Shown here: in pieces, positions 63,924 to 64,000 of the stretch | How the letters are laid out: each line of letters starts with the position of its first letter | Numbering within the stretch: the stretch's first letter is position 1 | Source of the DNA: Malurus cyaneus samueli | Lineage: Eukaryota > Chordata > Aves > Passeriformes > Maluridae | Direction: 5' to 3' | Assembly: GCA_009741485.1 (NCBI GenBank) | Contig: CM019236.1 | Span: forward strand, 67,709,488-67,773,487 | Length of the DNA stretch: 64,000 nt | Notes under the pieces: generated by a model | Database searches by the model: none | The model's input: only the letters and a program-made list of their open reading frames with translations | Told to the model about the DNA's origin: nothing | Made by a program: the position numbers and the translations under genes

Positions 63924-64000
63924 GTAAAGCAGCCTTTCCATGGGAAACAGGCTTAGGAGTGGTTCCCAGGGGGATCCATGGCTGTTATCCCCTCCCTGCA

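Overview
This window looks like vertebrate, most likely avian, non-coding nuclear DNA. The strongest taxonomic clue is a CR1 retrotransposon 3' end at about 60,672-60,838. It has the avian-type tail (the 'GGTTGGATGGGG', 'CCCATGGCAGGGGGTTGG' and 'TTCCAACCCAAACCATTCT' blocks) and ends in the degenerate 8-bp ATTCTRTG repeat. The rest is AT-rich intergenic or intronic sequence with homopolymer tracts and a few short tandem repeats. I see no bacterial-type operons, no rRNA or tRNA genes, no CRISPR array and no complete protein-coding gene. Three short stretches could be exons (580-706 minus, 25,399-25,625 plus, 63,835-63,923 plus), all at low confidence and none recognised.

The main content is duplication. 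(1) 8,877-21,441 is repeated in the same orientation as 21,496-34,082, and the copies are separated only by a 10-N gap. The first copy reaches almost to the left edge of the gap and the second starts at the first base after it. That is the geometry of two contigs whose overlapping ends were not merged. (2) From 40,956 to 63,719 the sequence folds back repeatedly. Arm 1 (40,956-43,729) returns inverted at 45,517-48,247, and its outer part returns again in forward orientation at 49,403-50,443. A direct 0.6-kb repeat flanks a 25-N gap at the centre. (3) A larger nested palindrome follows: 50,447-55,020 is the reverse complement of 59,076-63,526, and 57,281-59,069 is a further copy of one end block (called D here). 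One stretch of this palindrome, 52,785 to about 55,430, is far noisier than its flanks.

Layout: 1-8,876 single-copy left flank; 8,877-21,485 copy A; 10-N gap; 21,496-34,082 copy B; 34,083-40,955 single-copy; 40,956-50,443 three-armed fold-back with a 25-N gap; 50,444-63,719 nested palindrome with a 2.3-kb single-copy insert (55,021-57,280); 63,720-64,000 microsatellite and single-copy end.

The simplest reading is an incompletely resolved long-read assembly: unmerged haplotypes, gap filling and fold-back joins. A real ampliconic or palindromic locus is not excluded for 40.9-63.7 kb. The two large direct copies look allelic, because they differ in minisatellite copy number (7 versus 5 units), in small tandem duplications and in substitutions. 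I do not see a convincing new biological system. The most valuable outcome for a reader is to know that about half of this window is probably counted twice or more.
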